Shown: piece after piece, positions 15,334 to 24,404 of the stretch
Layout of the letters: each line of letters starts with the position of its first letter
How positions within the stretch are numbered: position 1 is the first letter of the stretch
DNA from: Leminorella grimontii ATCC 33999 = DSM 5078
Lineage (GTDB): Bacteria > Pseudomonadota > Gammaproteobacteria > Enterobacterales > Enterobacteriaceae
Direction of reading: 5' to 3'
Length of the DNA: 64,000 bases
NCBI RefSeq assembly: GCF_000439085.1
Contig: NZ_AUUA01000001.1
Coordinates: forward strand, 558,001 to 622,000
Made by a program: the position numbers and the translations under genes
The notes under the pieces: model-generated
What the model saw: the letters and a program-made list of their open reading frames with translations, nothing else
Databases searched by the model: none
What the model was told of the DNA's origin: nothing

Positions 15334-17784
15334 ATGTTTGGTTTTTCTATACCGCGTACGTTCATTGTTTCACTGTTTTTTCTTTTTTCGCTCAGCGCAA
15401 TGGCGCAGGGGGCTTCAACGCCGGATGCCCCCGACTCTGATGCATCGGCCAACGTTAACGTCCAAAAGCAGTTCGATGCCGAATCCCTGGTCAAACTCCA
15501 ACAGCATTTAAACGATATTAAGCAAGGGGTCTCCGTCGCCACGACGGATAAACAGCTAAGCGAGCTGTACGTCGAAACGCAGGAGCTGATTGGCAAGGCT
15601 GAGGACGGCGTTCAGCTACTGCATCCCGCATTAGAGCAGGTAAATACCCAGCTTGACGTGGTGGGCGCGCCACCCGCCGCGGGCGCACCGGCCGAAGCGC
15701 CGGAAGTGGCCCGCCAGCGCCGTGAATTGACAGACACCAAAGCGCAAATGGTGAAGACGCAAGGCCAGCTTGAAACGCTAAAAGCCGATGCGACAAACCT
15801 GTCCAAACATATTGTTCAATTGCGCCGAAGCGCGCTGAAAACCCAGTTGGCCCTTAACTCCGGCAGCATCATGAGCTGGCGCTTCTGGGCCGTGCTGTTT
15901 ACGCCCCAGCAGGAAGATCTAAAAAAGTTTAACGACTTCAACCAGCAGTGGGCAAATGTCTGGAATGAGGCATGGCAGCCGGGCGCCCGTTCCGGCACCG
16001 TTGTGCTGGGGCTGTTAGCGCTGGCCTTTTGGGCGTTTGGCCGTCGGCTGCTGGAGCGAGGGCTCGTCTGGCTCAGCATTCAGGCATTTCCCGATGGCCG
16101 CCTGCGGCGCAGCTTTTTAGCCTTGGGAACGGTAACGGTGACGGTGTTTACGCTCTGGGGCGGCGCGCGGTTGATCTATCAGATTTTTGAAGATCTGGAT
16201 GCCTTCACGCCGATCGTTGAACAGTTTTCTAACGCGCTGCTCGGGTTGACGATATTTTCAGCATTAGTCGTCGGGCTGGGCAGGGCGCTGCTGTCCATCC
16301 GGCGCCCTTCATGGCGGCTTATTGCCATGCCAGATCCTATCGCCAACGCGCTGCAGTTCTATCCTCCAATGCTGGCCGCGCTGCTAATGGCCTTCGGCTC
16401 CGTAGAGCAGGTCAATACCGCCATTAACAGCAGCGTGCCAACCGCTATCTTCGGCAACGGCATTATTGCGCTGCTGATTGGGCTATTGATGTTTTCAGCG
16501 CTGTACCGCGTTCGCATCGTGAGGCGCTCGCTGCTGGAGGAAGATGCGGCGGCGGAGGTCAAAGGTACGATAGCCGGTTTGATCTACGTCTGCGTTACGC
16601 TGGTTTCCACGGTGGCTCTGCTGGCGCTGCTCATTGGCTATATTTCTCTGGCGCGCTTTTTAAGCTATGAGCTGGTGTGGGTCGGCATCGTTCTGTCGGT
16701 GCTTTATCTGGCGGTAAAGTTTGTCAACGACCTGTGCGAGAGCCTGTTCTCGCTTAATAACGCCAGCGGAAAGTGGATAAAACAGACGTTCAATTTGAAT
16801 GAACGCTATCTGGATCAGGCCACCATCCTGTTTTCCGCCATCGGCAAGACGGTGCTGCTGCTGTTGGCGATCGTCGCCCTGTTCAACGGTACCTACGGCA
16901 CGACAACGCCGATAACGCTGGTTGAAAAAATTGTTGAGATTTTAGGCAGCGACAGCCTGGGCAAAATCAACATCGTTCCGGCGAATCTCATTAATGCGGC
17001 CATCAGCCTGACGATCGGCATTTATATCCTGCGAACCGCCCGACGCTGGCTGAGCGCCAAGTTTCTACCCAAAACGGCGATGGACGCCGGGATGCGCATG
17101 TCGCTGGTTACGCTGTTTAGCAACGTCGGCTACGTGCTGCTTATCCTGATTACGCTGTCGATTCTCGGCATCGAGTGGAACAAGCTGGCGTGGATCGTCA
17201 GCGCCCTGTCGGTGGGTATCGGTTTTGGCCTGCAGGAGATCGTAAAGAACTTTATTTCCGGCCTGATCCTGTTGACGGAGCGGCCGGTAAAGGTGGGCGA
17301 TTTGGTCAGCATCAGCGGCGTTGAGGGGGACATTCGCCGCATTAACGTGCGCGCAACGGAGATTCAGCTCAGTGATAAATCGACGGTTATCGTACCCAAC
17401 TCCCAGCTGATTTCTCAAAACGTCCGCAACGTGACGATGGGTAACGCACAGGGCGTCGCCACTATCGCATTGACCTTTCCGCTGGATATCGATCCGGAGC
17501 AGGTACGCGATATCCTGATTGAGGCCTACTCCTCCCATGAACTGATTTTTGACACGCCGGGGCCGTCGGTCACCTTTAGCCAGCTAACGCCTGACGGCAT
17601 TACGCTAAGCGTTACGGGCTACGTCAGCAGCCCTCGTCTGGTGAGCCGCACCAAAAGCGATTTGCTGTATGAAATCTTAAAGCGCCTGCGTGCGGCGGGC
17701 GTTAAGCTGTCCAGCCCTCAGAGTTTGGTTCTTCAGCGGCATCCGCAGGATGATGTGGGGATTGAGCATAGAGGGGAAGAATAG
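15334..17784 (+). CDS. DUF3772 mechanosensitive ion channel (MscS superfamily)
   Basis: 816 aa. A signal peptide (about 1-25) precedes a periplasmic helical region (about 40-200, DUF3772 type: QLSELYVETQELIGKAEDGVQLL). Multiple membrane segments follow from about 220 to 630. The MscS core has the pore helix region SVGIGFGLQEIVKNFISGLILLTERPVKVGD (near residues 628-658), then the beta domain (VSISGVEGDIRRINVRATEI, VIVPNSQL) and a C-terminal domain ending near residue 800. The product should be an inner membrane channel that opens under membrane tension during osmotic downshock. It is not YbiO, YnaI or MscK by architecture. The ribosome site and start (MFGFSIPRT) are reasonable; rlhA ends 53 bp upstream. 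Confidence 0.88.
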   Translation: MFGFSIPRTFIVSLFFLFSLSAMAQGASTPDAPDSDASANVNVQKQFDAESLVKLQQHLNDIKQGVSVATTDKQLSELYVETQELIGKAEDGVQLLHPALEQVNTQLDVVGAPPAAGAPAEAPEVARQRRELTDTKAQMVKTQGQLETLKADATNLSKHIVQLRRSALKTQLALNSGSIMSWRFWAVLFTPQQEDLKKFNDFNQQWANVWNEAWQPGARSGTVVLGLLALAFWAFGRRLLERGLVWLSIQAFPDGRLRRSFLALGTVTVTVFTLWGGARLIYQIFEDLDAFTPIVEQFSNALLGLTIFSALVVGLGRALLSIRRPSWRLIAMPDPIANALQFYPPMLAALLMAFGSVEQVNTAINSSVPTAIFGNGIIALLIGLLMFSALYRVRIVRRSLLEEDAAAEVKGTIAGLIYVCVTLVSTVALLALLIGYISLARFLSYELVWVGIVLSVLYLAVKFVNDLCESLFSLNNASGKWIKQTFNLNERYLDQATILFSAIGKTVLLLLAIVALFNGTYGTTTPITLVEKIVEILGSDSLGKINIVPANLINAAISLTIGIYILRTARRWLSAKFLPKTAMDAGMRMSLVTLFSNVGYVLLILITLSILGIEWNKLAWIVSALSVGIGFGLQEIVKNFISGLILLTERPVKVGDLVSISGVEGDIRRINVRATEIQLSDKSTVIVPNSQLISQNVRNVTMGNAQGVATIALTFPLDIDPEQVRDILIEAYSSHELIFDTPGPSVTFSQLTPDGITLSVTGYVSSPRLVSRTKSDLLYEILKRLRAAGVKLSSPQSLVLQRHPQDDVGIEHRGEE

Positions 17785-17788
17785 AAAA

Positions 17789-17810
17789 GGGGGAAGCTCT
17801 CGCTTCCCCT
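17789..17810 (-). terminator. Terminator between convergent genes
   Basis: An 8-bp stem (GGGGAAGC / GCTTCCCC) with a 4-base loop lies between two convergent genes. On the minus strand it is followed by CCTTTTCT, so it best serves the esterase gene. Confidence 0.7.
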
Positions 17811-17815
17811 GACGC

Positions 17816-18691
17816 CTATTTATCCTGCGCGGCCACGGCAACCGCCGTATTCACCGCGTCAGGAATGACGCTGCCGTGGTTTTTCCCCGGGAACAGGATA
17901 AAGCTTACGCTGGCGCCCTGTTGAGCCAGCGTTGCCGCCAGATCTCGCGCTTTTGTCACCTGCTGACGTTCGGCCTGCCTTTTGGCGCGTTCGGGGTCAA
18001 CCGGCTGATTGACCTTGGCCGGATCGGGCTTCTCTTCGTACTCGCCGACGGTCATCGTGATGGACTTTGGATTAGCGGTTAACAGCGGGGAGCGTTTAGG
18101 AATAACGACGCCTTTTCCCCACCATAGCGAAGGGCTGGCCGCCACGTAGCGTTGGAAGCTTTGCGGGTGATTAAACAGAACGTACAGCGTAAACAGCCCG
18201 CCGAACGAATGGCCCGCCAGCGTTTGGCGAGACGCGTCAACGGCGTACTTAGCCGTAATCGAAGGCTTCAGCTCTTGTTCAATAAACTGATAAAAAGCCT
18301 CTGACTGCCCGCCCTTGGCGAACGCTTCGCCTTCCGCCGGCGGCGTATAGTCGCGCGTGCGAAGCTCCGTATTGTAGCTGACGCCGGTCGGGTAGCCGAC
18401 GGCGATAATTAGGGGGGCCGGGCCGTTTTCAGAACGATAGCCGTTAACCGCGACGGGAAACTGGCCGTTGCCGTCCAGCATGTATAAAACGGGGTAGCCG
18501 CTCGCTGGCGCAGGCGCCTTCGGCACGGCGACGTAAATACGATATTCGTACCCTCGTGCGGAGGTCATGTCGTGCTGGCCGAGCGTAAAGTGTTGACGGG
18601 CGCTTTCTTCAATCGGAGGAATAACGGGCGAGGGCTTGGCGGATACGCCGGTGGAAAAGAGCAATGCGGCGGCGATGAGCGATTTATACAT
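17816..18691 (-). CDS. IroE/Fes-like alpha/beta-hydrolase, probable periplasmic siderophore esterase
   Basis: 291 aa from MYKSLIAAALLFSTGVSAK, which begins a clear signal peptide; the frame stays open to 18742 and ATG at 18700 is another option. The fold is of the esterase D/Fes/IroE type: nucleophile Ser in GHSFGG, the SPSLWWGKG block that typifies IroE-like enzymes, and a late His in FPGKNHGSV. IroE cuts salmochelin or enterobactin trilactones in the periplasm. The gene starts just downstream of a CirA-like catecholate receptor on the same strand (56 bp gap), so processing of the siderophore taken up by that receptor is the likely role. The exact substrate is not shown by sequence. Confidence 0.87.
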   Translation of the reverse strand: MYKSLIAAALLFSTGVSAKPSPVIPPIEESARQHFTLGQHDMTSARGYEYRIYVAVPKAPAPASGYPVLYMLDGNGQFPVAVNGYRSENGPAPLIIAVGYPTGVSYNTELRTRDYTPPAEGEAFAKGGQSEAFYQFIEQELKPSITAKYAVDASRQTLAGHSFGGLFTLYVLFNHPQSFQRYVAASPSLWWGKGVVIPKRSPLLTANPKSITMTVGEYEEKPDPAKVNQPVDPERAKRQAERQQVTKARDLAATLAQQGASVSFILFPGKNHGSVIPDAVNTAVAVAAQDK

Positions 18692-18747
18692 GGATAACAT
18701 TTCCGAAGAGAAAATAGCGGTACCCGGTAACGGATACCGCATGAGGG

Positions 18748-20793
18748 TTAGAACTTCAGATTGAGGCCGACCCAGAAGCGGCGGCCGTCTTCAACGATCC
18801 AGTTGCCGCCGTTGGTATCAATATCATCCCCGGTTTCGTCGGTGATATTGAGTACGGCCATGTTCAGCTGGGCGTTTTTGCTAATCTGATAAGAGCCGCC
18901 TACATCAGCGGTCGTAAAGGCGTCGCGATAGCGGGGGCCGGTATAGCCGTTGCGCTGCCCGGCCCACACCTGCTTGCCGGTGTAGGTGACGCGCGCGTAG
19001 GTTTCCAGCCTGTCGTTAACCTCCCAAGTCAGCTTGCCGTTGGCGCTGTGCTTCGGCGTTTGCGCCAGCGGTTCGCCTTTTAGCGAAACCCCGCTGCTGA
19101 AGGACTCATCGTCGCTCGTACGCTTGGAGTCCAGATAGGTATAGTTTAAGTCCAGCTTCCACGAGGGAACGAGAGGAATGCTGGTCGCCGCTTCTACGCC
19201 CTTGATATTGGCTTCGCCGACGTTGTCAAAAGTATAAAGATTCAGGCCGGTAATGGGATCTTTAGTGCCCGTACTGTAGCTGGTGAGCTTGTTTTTAAAG
19301 TCGGTGTTAAACAGCGTCAGCGCGGCGCTGAAGCCCGATTCGTGATCGTAGGCGATGCCTATTTCTTCGTTTACGCTGGTTTCCGGCTTCAGGTTAGGAT
19401 CGCCGTAAATGATGCCCGCGCCGCCCTGGGTTGCTGTGCCGTAGCTGGGGCTTATCTCGCGAAGCGTAGGGGCGCGGAACGCTTTAGCCACGCCGCCTTT
19501 CAGCGTAATTTCGTCCGTCAGGTGATAAACCAGGTAACCGCGAGGGTTCCAGTAGTCGCCGTAGGTCTCGTGATCGTCAAGGCGAACGCCGCCGGTAAAG
19601 ATCAGATCGTCGGTTAACGAGATTTCATCTTCGACGAACAGGGACTGCTGGTAGGCCGAAATATTGGCGCCTTCCGTCTTTCCTTTGCCAATCGTCGAGC
19701 TGTCTTCCAGTTCGGAATACTGGTACTGACCGCCAATGGTCACCATGTTGCTCGGTAGAGGCAGCGTCATTTTGGCGTCGACCACCGTGTTGGTGATTTC
19801 AGGCCTTCGAGCGTCGTAGCCGCCGTTCCAGGCGCCAGTAGTGGCGTCTAGCTTATAGCTTTTGGTGATGCGCTTGGTTTTTTCCTGATAAACGCTGACG
19901 TCGGTAAAGCCAAAGTCCCAGCGGCCGTTATGGGTGATGCCCCAGTGGTTGCGCTCGTTGCTCAAATCGGTTTTTGCATTGGGCTGCTTTAAGCCGCCGC
20001 GAATGGTATAGGCATCGATAGATTTCCCCGGCGTTGACTCGCGCTTTTGTACGGTGCGGCCGGCTTCCAGCGTAATATCTTGAGATTCGGTCGGCGAAAT
20101 GCTGAATTTGGTGGTGAAGTTTTTGTTATCGTTTTTGTTATAGCCGCCAATAATGTCGTCTTCAGGGCGGTAGTTAGCGTTGCCGTAGATTTGGAAGCCG
20201 AGCAGATTGTCCATCAGCGGGCCTGAAAGGTAGAAATTGCCACCGTAGAGGTTACCGGAATCGGCGTTTTCCTGAATGGTGGCGTCCATACCGACCGCGC
20301 CGACCCATTCGGTGCCGACTTTGCGGGTGATGATGTTGATAACGCCGCCCATAGCGTCAGAGCCGTACAGTGCGGACATTGGGCCGCGAATGACCTCGAT
20401 GCGTTCAATCGCTTCCATCGGAGGAATAAAGCCGGCTTCAAAACCGCCGCTGCCGTTCGGGCGTGATTCACGGCTGTTCTGGCGCTTGCCGTCGACCAGG
20501 ATCAGCGTGTAGTCGCCGGGTAAGCCGCGAATAGAGATGTCCTGGGTGTTGGTTTCACTGCCGGTGATGCTGATGCCTTCAACGTCTTTAACGGCGTCAG
20601 CCAGATTATGGAACGGCTTTTTCTCTAAATCTTCACGCGTAACGACGGAGATGCTGGCGGGGGCGTTGCGAATAGACTGTTGGAAGCCGGACGCTGTTAC
20701 GACCATCGTCTCATCACCGTCGGCAGCAAAGACGGGGAGGGCGAAGCTGCCGATAATGGCCAACGTGAGGCGATTTAGCGAGTTGTTTTTCAT
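18748..20793 (-). CDS. CirA/IrgA-like TonB-dependent siderophore receptor
   Basis: 681 aa. A signal peptide (about 1-23) is followed by the TonB box DGDETMVVTAS, a plug domain (APASISVVTREDLEKKPFHNL, ILVDGKRQNSR, IERIEVIRGPMSALYGSDAMGGVINIITRK) and a 22-stranded barrel ending in VGLNLKF with the terminal Phe needed for outer membrane insertion. The plug and several barrel blocks (RLDDHETYGDYWNPRGYLVYH, GDPNLKPETS) match CirA closely, so a catecholate siderophore is the probable ligand. It is the first gene of a two-gene iron operon with the IroE-like esterase and has a Fur-like site 64 bp upstream of its start. Confidence 0.9.
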   Translation of the reverse strand: MKNNSLNRLTLAIIGSFALPVFAADGDETMVVTASGFQQSIRNAPASISVVTREDLEKKPFHNLADAVKDVEGISITGSETNTQDISIRGLPGDYTLILVDGKRQNSRESRPNGSGGFEAGFIPPMEAIERIEVIRGPMSALYGSDAMGGVINIITRKVGTEWVGAVGMDATIQENADSGNLYGGNFYLSGPLMDNLLGFQIYGNANYRPEDDIIGGYNKNDNKNFTTKFSISPTESQDITLEAGRTVQKRESTPGKSIDAYTIRGGLKQPNAKTDLSNERNHWGITHNGRWDFGFTDVSVYQEKTKRITKSYKLDATTGAWNGGYDARRPEITNTVVDAKMTLPLPSNMVTIGGQYQYSELEDSSTIGKGKTEGANISAYQQSLFVEDEISLTDDLIFTGGVRLDDHETYGDYWNPRGYLVYHLTDEITLKGGVAKAFRAPTLREISPSYGTATQGGAGIIYGDPNLKPETSVNEEIGIAYDHESGFSAALTLFNTDFKNKLTSYSTGTKDPITGLNLYTFDNVGEANIKGVEAATSIPLVPSWKLDLNYTYLDSKRTSDDESFSSGVSLKGEPLAQTPKHSANGKLTWEVNDRLETYARVTYTGKQVWAGQRNGYTGPRYRDAFTTADVGGSYQISKNAQLNMAVLNITDETGDDIDTNGGNWIVEDGRRFWVGLNLKF

Positions 20794-20856
20794 TTATTAT
20801 CCCTACTCAACGGTATGAAAACATCTGTGTGAATTTGTGTGGTTATGTAAAGAAAT

Positions 20857-20875
20857 CGCAATGATAATAATTTCT
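20857..20875 (-). promoter_or_regulatory. Probable Fur box upstream of the CirA-like receptor
   Basis: ATGATAATAATT forms the core; about 12 of 19 positions match the Fur consensus by my alignment. It lies 64 bp before the receptor start, where iron-repressed promoters usually place it. Confidence 0.65.
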
Positions 20876-20920
20876 ATTTAGATTTGATCAAGCATTTTAT
20901 TGAGAAATCTTTACAAATAA

Positions 20921-20952
20921 ATTCGCCTCCGGCCGAAGCGCGAAGGCGAGAT
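20921..20952 (-). terminator. Probable terminator after hmuT
   Basis: On the minus strand TCGCCTTCGCGCTTCGGCC continues to GGAGGCGAATTTATTTG. The outer arms TCGCCT and AGGCGA pair and are followed by a T-rich tract. It sits just after the hmuT stop. Confidence 0.55.
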
Positions 20953-20977
20953 GAAGGAAATAGATGGAACGTTTTAA

Positions 20978-21820
20978 TCAGTTATCGCCATTGGCAGGGT
21001 AGAATCCCTGATAAAGCTGCTCTACCGCCAGCCCGACGCGGGGCCCCATGCCCAGAATAATCGCTCTGTCGATGGCGACGATGCGCTGATTTTTCCAGGC
21101 TGGCGTTTGCTGTACGCCGGGGATCTCGCCAAGCTTTGCCATTCCGCCGGCGACGCTCAGGCTCTGTTGTGTTACCACAATAACGTCTGGATTACTGCTG
21201 ATAATGCCTTCACCGCTGTACTTTTTGTACTGAACGTGAGCGGCGACGTTAACGCCACCCGCCATTGCCATAATGCCGTCGGCAATGCTTTGCCTGCCAG
21301 CAACCTGAGGCTCGGCGTTGTCAATATTGAGTAAAAACAGCACGTTGGTTTTCTTGGCGTGCCTATCTACGTTCTCTTTGACCGTGATGAGCGTTTTCTC
21401 AATGTCGGCGATCAGCGCGTCACCCGCCGCCTGACGGTTAAGCACAGTGGCGACCTGGCGAATGTTGTCGCTTAGCTGGGAAACGGTGGCCGGCGTACGG
21501 GGAAGCGCCACGACCTTAACGCCGAGCTTTGGCAGCTGGCTTAGCACGTACCCGGGCTCAGCGTCACTCCAGGTCAAAAACAGCGTTGGCTTTAGTGCGA
21601 GGATGCCCTCGCTGCTGAGCTGCTTCCAATAGCCTATCTGCGGCAACGACTGGGTTTGCGGCGGATATGAGGTTGTCTGATCCACCGCGATAACCTCATC
21701 GCCAGCGCCCAGCGCGTATACCACCTCGGTCAGCGAACCGCCCGCGATGACGACTCGCTCCTGAGCCTGCAGCCATAAGGGGGCGCTAAGCGCCGCCACT
21801 AGAGTAAGTAGTCGAATCAT
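20978..21820 (-). CDS. hmuT: Heme ABC transporter periplasmic binding protein HmuT
   Basis: 280 aa with a signal peptide (MIRLLTLVAALSAPLWLQA). It is a class III binding protein (BtuF/HmuT type): RVVIAGGSLTEVVYALGAGDEVIAVDQTTSYPP at the start of lobe 1, the domain-spanning helix near 140-165, and GMGPRVGLAVEQLY at the end. It should capture heme in the periplasm and pass it to HmuUV, encoded on the opposite strand beyond the hut genes. Its start lies 11 bp after the stop of the upstream TonB receptor, so the two are co-transcribed from the Fur-boxed promoter region at 24000. Confidence 0.93.
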   Translation of the reverse strand: MIRLLTLVAALSAPLWLQAQERVVIAGGSLTEVVYALGAGDEVIAVDQTTSYPPQTQSLPQIGYWKQLSSEGILALKPTLFLTWSDAEPGYVLSQLPKLGVKVVALPRTPATVSQLSDNIRQVATVLNRQAAGDALIADIEKTLITVKENVDRHAKKTNVLFLLNIDNAEPQVAGRQSIADGIMAMAGGVNVAAHVQYKKYSGEGIISSNPDVIVVTQQSLSVAGGMAKLGEIPGVQQTPAWKNQRIVAIDRAIILGMGPRVGLAVEQLYQGFYPANGDN

Positions 21821-21831
21821 TCAGCGTCTCC

Positions 21832-23988
21832 TTAGAAGCTAAAACCAAAGCTGACGGCGGTATTAAAACCGGATGCCGGAATACTTTCGTGCGCCGTTTG
21901 GTAGCGCTTATCCGTCAGGTTATTCAGCGCCAGGTTGACCTGATACTGGTTTTCAGAGCCAAAGTAGCCGGTTAGCTCCAGGTTTGCCGTCGCCCAGCCC
22001 GGATAGTGGTACTCTTTGTCGGTCATTTTGTTATCTGCTCCGGACGCCGCGCGGATATAGAAATCAGCGTCTAGGTCCATAAAGTCCAGGAACAGGCTTT
22101 TCTTCACGCCGAAACGGCCCGTCAGCATCGGCTCGCCGGTGTCATAGGTGCTTCGGTTTTCCATCTTCAGCTCGCGCTGCATCATGTTGCCGGTGACGTA
22201 AGGAACGACGGCCCAGCCGCTGTATTCCGCGTGAAGCTCCATGCCGTAGGTATAGGCCTTATCCGCGTTGGCGTAGTACTCATAGGCTGAACGGCTGCCG
22301 TTGCTGTTACCGTTACAGACCGCGCCGCCGCTGCAGGGCAGCGTCGTGATGTAGTTATCGGCTACGGAGTAGTAAACGGCGGTGTCAATGAACCACTGGT
22401 GGCCGTTATAACGAAGCCCGATTTCATAGTTATCGGAGGTTTCCGCCTTCAGGTTCGGGTTGCCGTAGAGTATGCCGCTGCCGCCTGCGGTCGATTCGAT
22501 GAACAGGTGAGACAGAGTAGGGAATACGTAACCCTCGGCATAAGAGAAGCGCAGCTCGGTATTGGCGAAGCCGGAATAGCGCAGGCTGGTAGACGTTGTC
22601 AGCGTGTTGTCTCTGACGGTTTTTTCATTTTCCGTCGCATAGCTTGTTCCTTGGCTTGAATGAACGGTGCGGCTGTGCCCGCTAAGAACTTTCGACTCCA
22701 GCCAGTACTGGCGAGCGCCCAGCGTCCAGGTCCAGTCTTCTGCTATTTGCAGCTCGTTTTGAGCAAAGAGCGCCCAGTTAGACTGCTCCCAAGCGTTATC
22801 AGAGTCCTTCTGCCGCTGGTAGTTAGTTGCCGGGGGAAAGCCGGTTGACGTGGAGGACGCCACTTGGCTTAAAGAATCTTGCGTGACCTTGTCACGTTGA
22901 TACTGTGCGCCAAAGATAAGCGTGTCGTTGTTAAACGGCGTCAGGTCGGCTTGGAACGTTATCCCGTCCGTCTTCTGTTTATCATTAATATTGCTTTTCG
23001 TTGCAACGTTCAGGTCACCGATCATTGGGCTGCCCGTCGCCGTGCTGACTTCCACATGATTGCGGAACTGGCGCTCGGTTTCCTGGTGATAGCCGTCCAG
23101 GTGGAGATTTTTCAGTACGTCGCCGTCGAGCCGGTAGTCATAGAACAGGCCAATCTTTTCGCGCGTCAGCTTGGGGATTTTTACGCTAAAGGCCTGATAA
23201 CCCGGTTCGTCGAAGTAGGTTTGAGTATCCAGCTTGTAGCGATCGAGAGAAAGCCCGACCTTGTGTTTACCCAGCGTATAGCCCAGCCATGCTCCTTGGC
23301 TTTGATTGTCGAAGCCGGTATTGGGCAGGCGGCCGTCCGGCGTATCGCGATCGCCATAGTCGGCATAGCTGGCGTTCAGACGATAGTCGAATCCCCCGAC
23401 CGAGCCGTAAACGGCGGCCGACTCCGCCCAGCCGTCGGTTGCGCCGTCATAAACGACGTTGACCTTACCGCCGATCGGCTTATCACCGCCTTTTTTGGTG
23501 ATAAAGTTGATAACGCCGCCAATGGCCTGTGAGCCGTAAAGCACTGAATGGGGCCCTTTAACGACTTCGATACGTTCGAGCGCAGAGCTGTCAATCAGCA
23601 GGCCGGGGCCAGAAGTGTGGCCGGAGCGTTGGTAAGTGACCTCTTGACCGTCGATAAGCAGCAGCACTCTTGACGGCGCTTCACCGCGGATGCGGATTTG
23701 TTTTCTACCCGCAAGCGCATTGTCATAGATCTCTACGCCGGGAACGTCGCGCAGGGCTTCGGCCACGGAATCGCCGGTAAGCTTGTCCAGCGCCTGACGG
23801 TCAATGACCTGAATGGACACCGGGCTTTCCCACAGCGGTTTTTCCGTACGGCTGGCGCTGACCACCATCGTCTCGTCTTCTTTTTCTTTGTCCGATCCAG
23901 ATATCGCTTCGGCACTAGCGTTGGAAATCATTAGCAGAGGAAGAAGGGTGGTTAAAAAAGTTTTCCTTGTCTTTATCGTAGCTTTCAT
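21832..23988 (-). CDS. TonB-dependent outer membrane heme receptor
   Basis: 718 aa. It has a signal peptide (about 1-27), TonB box DETMVVSAS, plug domain (SVAEALRDVPGVEI, RIRGEAPSRVLLLIDGQ, IEVVKGPHSVLYGSQAIGGVINFITKKG), a 22-strand barrel with the NPNL motif (GNPNLKAETSDNYEIGLRY) and a C-terminus ending SFGFSF. Heme receptors usually have a FRAP block before NPNL; here the place is taken by YAEGYVFPTL. Heme specificity is inferred mainly from the operon with hmuT and the divergent hutWX-chuY-hmuUV genes. A siderophore ligand cannot be excluded from sequence alone. A good Fur box lies just upstream of the start. Confidence 0.85.
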   Translation of the reverse strand: MKATIKTRKTFLTTLLPLLMISNASAEAISGSDKEKEDETMVVSASRTEKPLWESPVSIQVIDRQALDKLTGDSVAEALRDVPGVEIYDNALAGRKQIRIRGEAPSRVLLLIDGQEVTYQRSGHTSGPGLLIDSSALERIEVVKGPHSVLYGSQAIGGVINFITKKGGDKPIGGKVNVVYDGATDGWAESAAVYGSVGGFDYRLNASYADYGDRDTPDGRLPNTGFDNQSQGAWLGYTLGKHKVGLSLDRYKLDTQTYFDEPGYQAFSVKIPKLTREKIGLFYDYRLDGDVLKNLHLDGYHQETERQFRNHVEVSTATGSPMIGDLNVATKSNINDKQKTDGITFQADLTPFNNDTLIFGAQYQRDKVTQDSLSQVASSTSTGFPPATNYQRQKDSDNAWEQSNWALFAQNELQIAEDWTWTLGARQYWLESKVLSGHSRTVHSSQGTSYATENEKTVRDNTLTTSTSLRYSGFANTELRFSYAEGYVFPTLSHLFIESTAGGSGILYGNPNLKAETSDNYEIGLRYNGHQWFIDTAVYYSVADNYITTLPCSGGAVCNGNSNGSRSAYEYYANADKAYTYGMELHAEYSGWAVVPYVTGNMMQRELKMENRSTYDTGEPMLTGRFGVKKSLFLDFMDLDADFYIRAASGADNKMTDKEYHYPGWATANLELTGYFGSENQYQVNLALNNLTDKRYQTAHESIPASGFNTAVSFGFSF

Positions 23989-24008
23989 ATTTTTTCTCTG
24001 TTTTTAAT

Positions 24009-24027
24009 GAGAATGATTATCGTTGGC
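24009..24027 (-). promoter_or_regulatory. Fur box of the heme receptor-hmuT operon
   Basis: GAGAATGATTATCGTT matches about 14 of 19 positions of the Fur consensus. It lies about 20 bp before the receptor start. Confidence 0.8.
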
Positions 24028-24338
24028 TTTTATAAAGAAAGAAAAGATGAGTTTCGAGTACTAATTTACCGATATTTGATCGCAGTCATAAAAATCAAAA
24101 TTATTTTTTTGGAGTAAATATAAAAAATATCAATGAGTTAAATAATTAACCCTGGTTTGTTTTTGCAAATGATTAACATTTGCATTTAATAAAAGAACAT
24201 AATGAAATGAAAACAAACATAAAAAATACATCTTTATATCCAAAGGAATTTGTTAAAAAAAAGAAAATTTTTATAAACGGCTAAACGGGGAGATCAAAAA
24301 ATACCCCGTATTAGTGAGAAAAATTTCATTTGATAAAC

Positions 24339-24357
24339 GATTATTATTATCATTTAA
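24339..24357 (+). promoter_or_regulatory. Fur box of the hutW operon
   Basis: GATTATTATTATCATT matches about 13 of 19 consensus positions and lies about 47 bp before the hutW start. Confidence 0.75.
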
Positions 24358-24404
24358 TGCGGTGAATTTAGCTTAAAACGTCAGAACAAATCAGAGATCC
24401 AAAG

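Larger units (their letters stand above)
23989..24404. promoter_or_regulatory. Divergent, AT-rich iron-regulated promoter region of the heme locus
   Basis: 416 bp separate the heme receptor (minus) from hutW (plus). It is strongly AT-rich between about 24050 and 24300 and carries one Fur-like box near each gene start. No coding frame of note is present. Confidence 0.75.
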
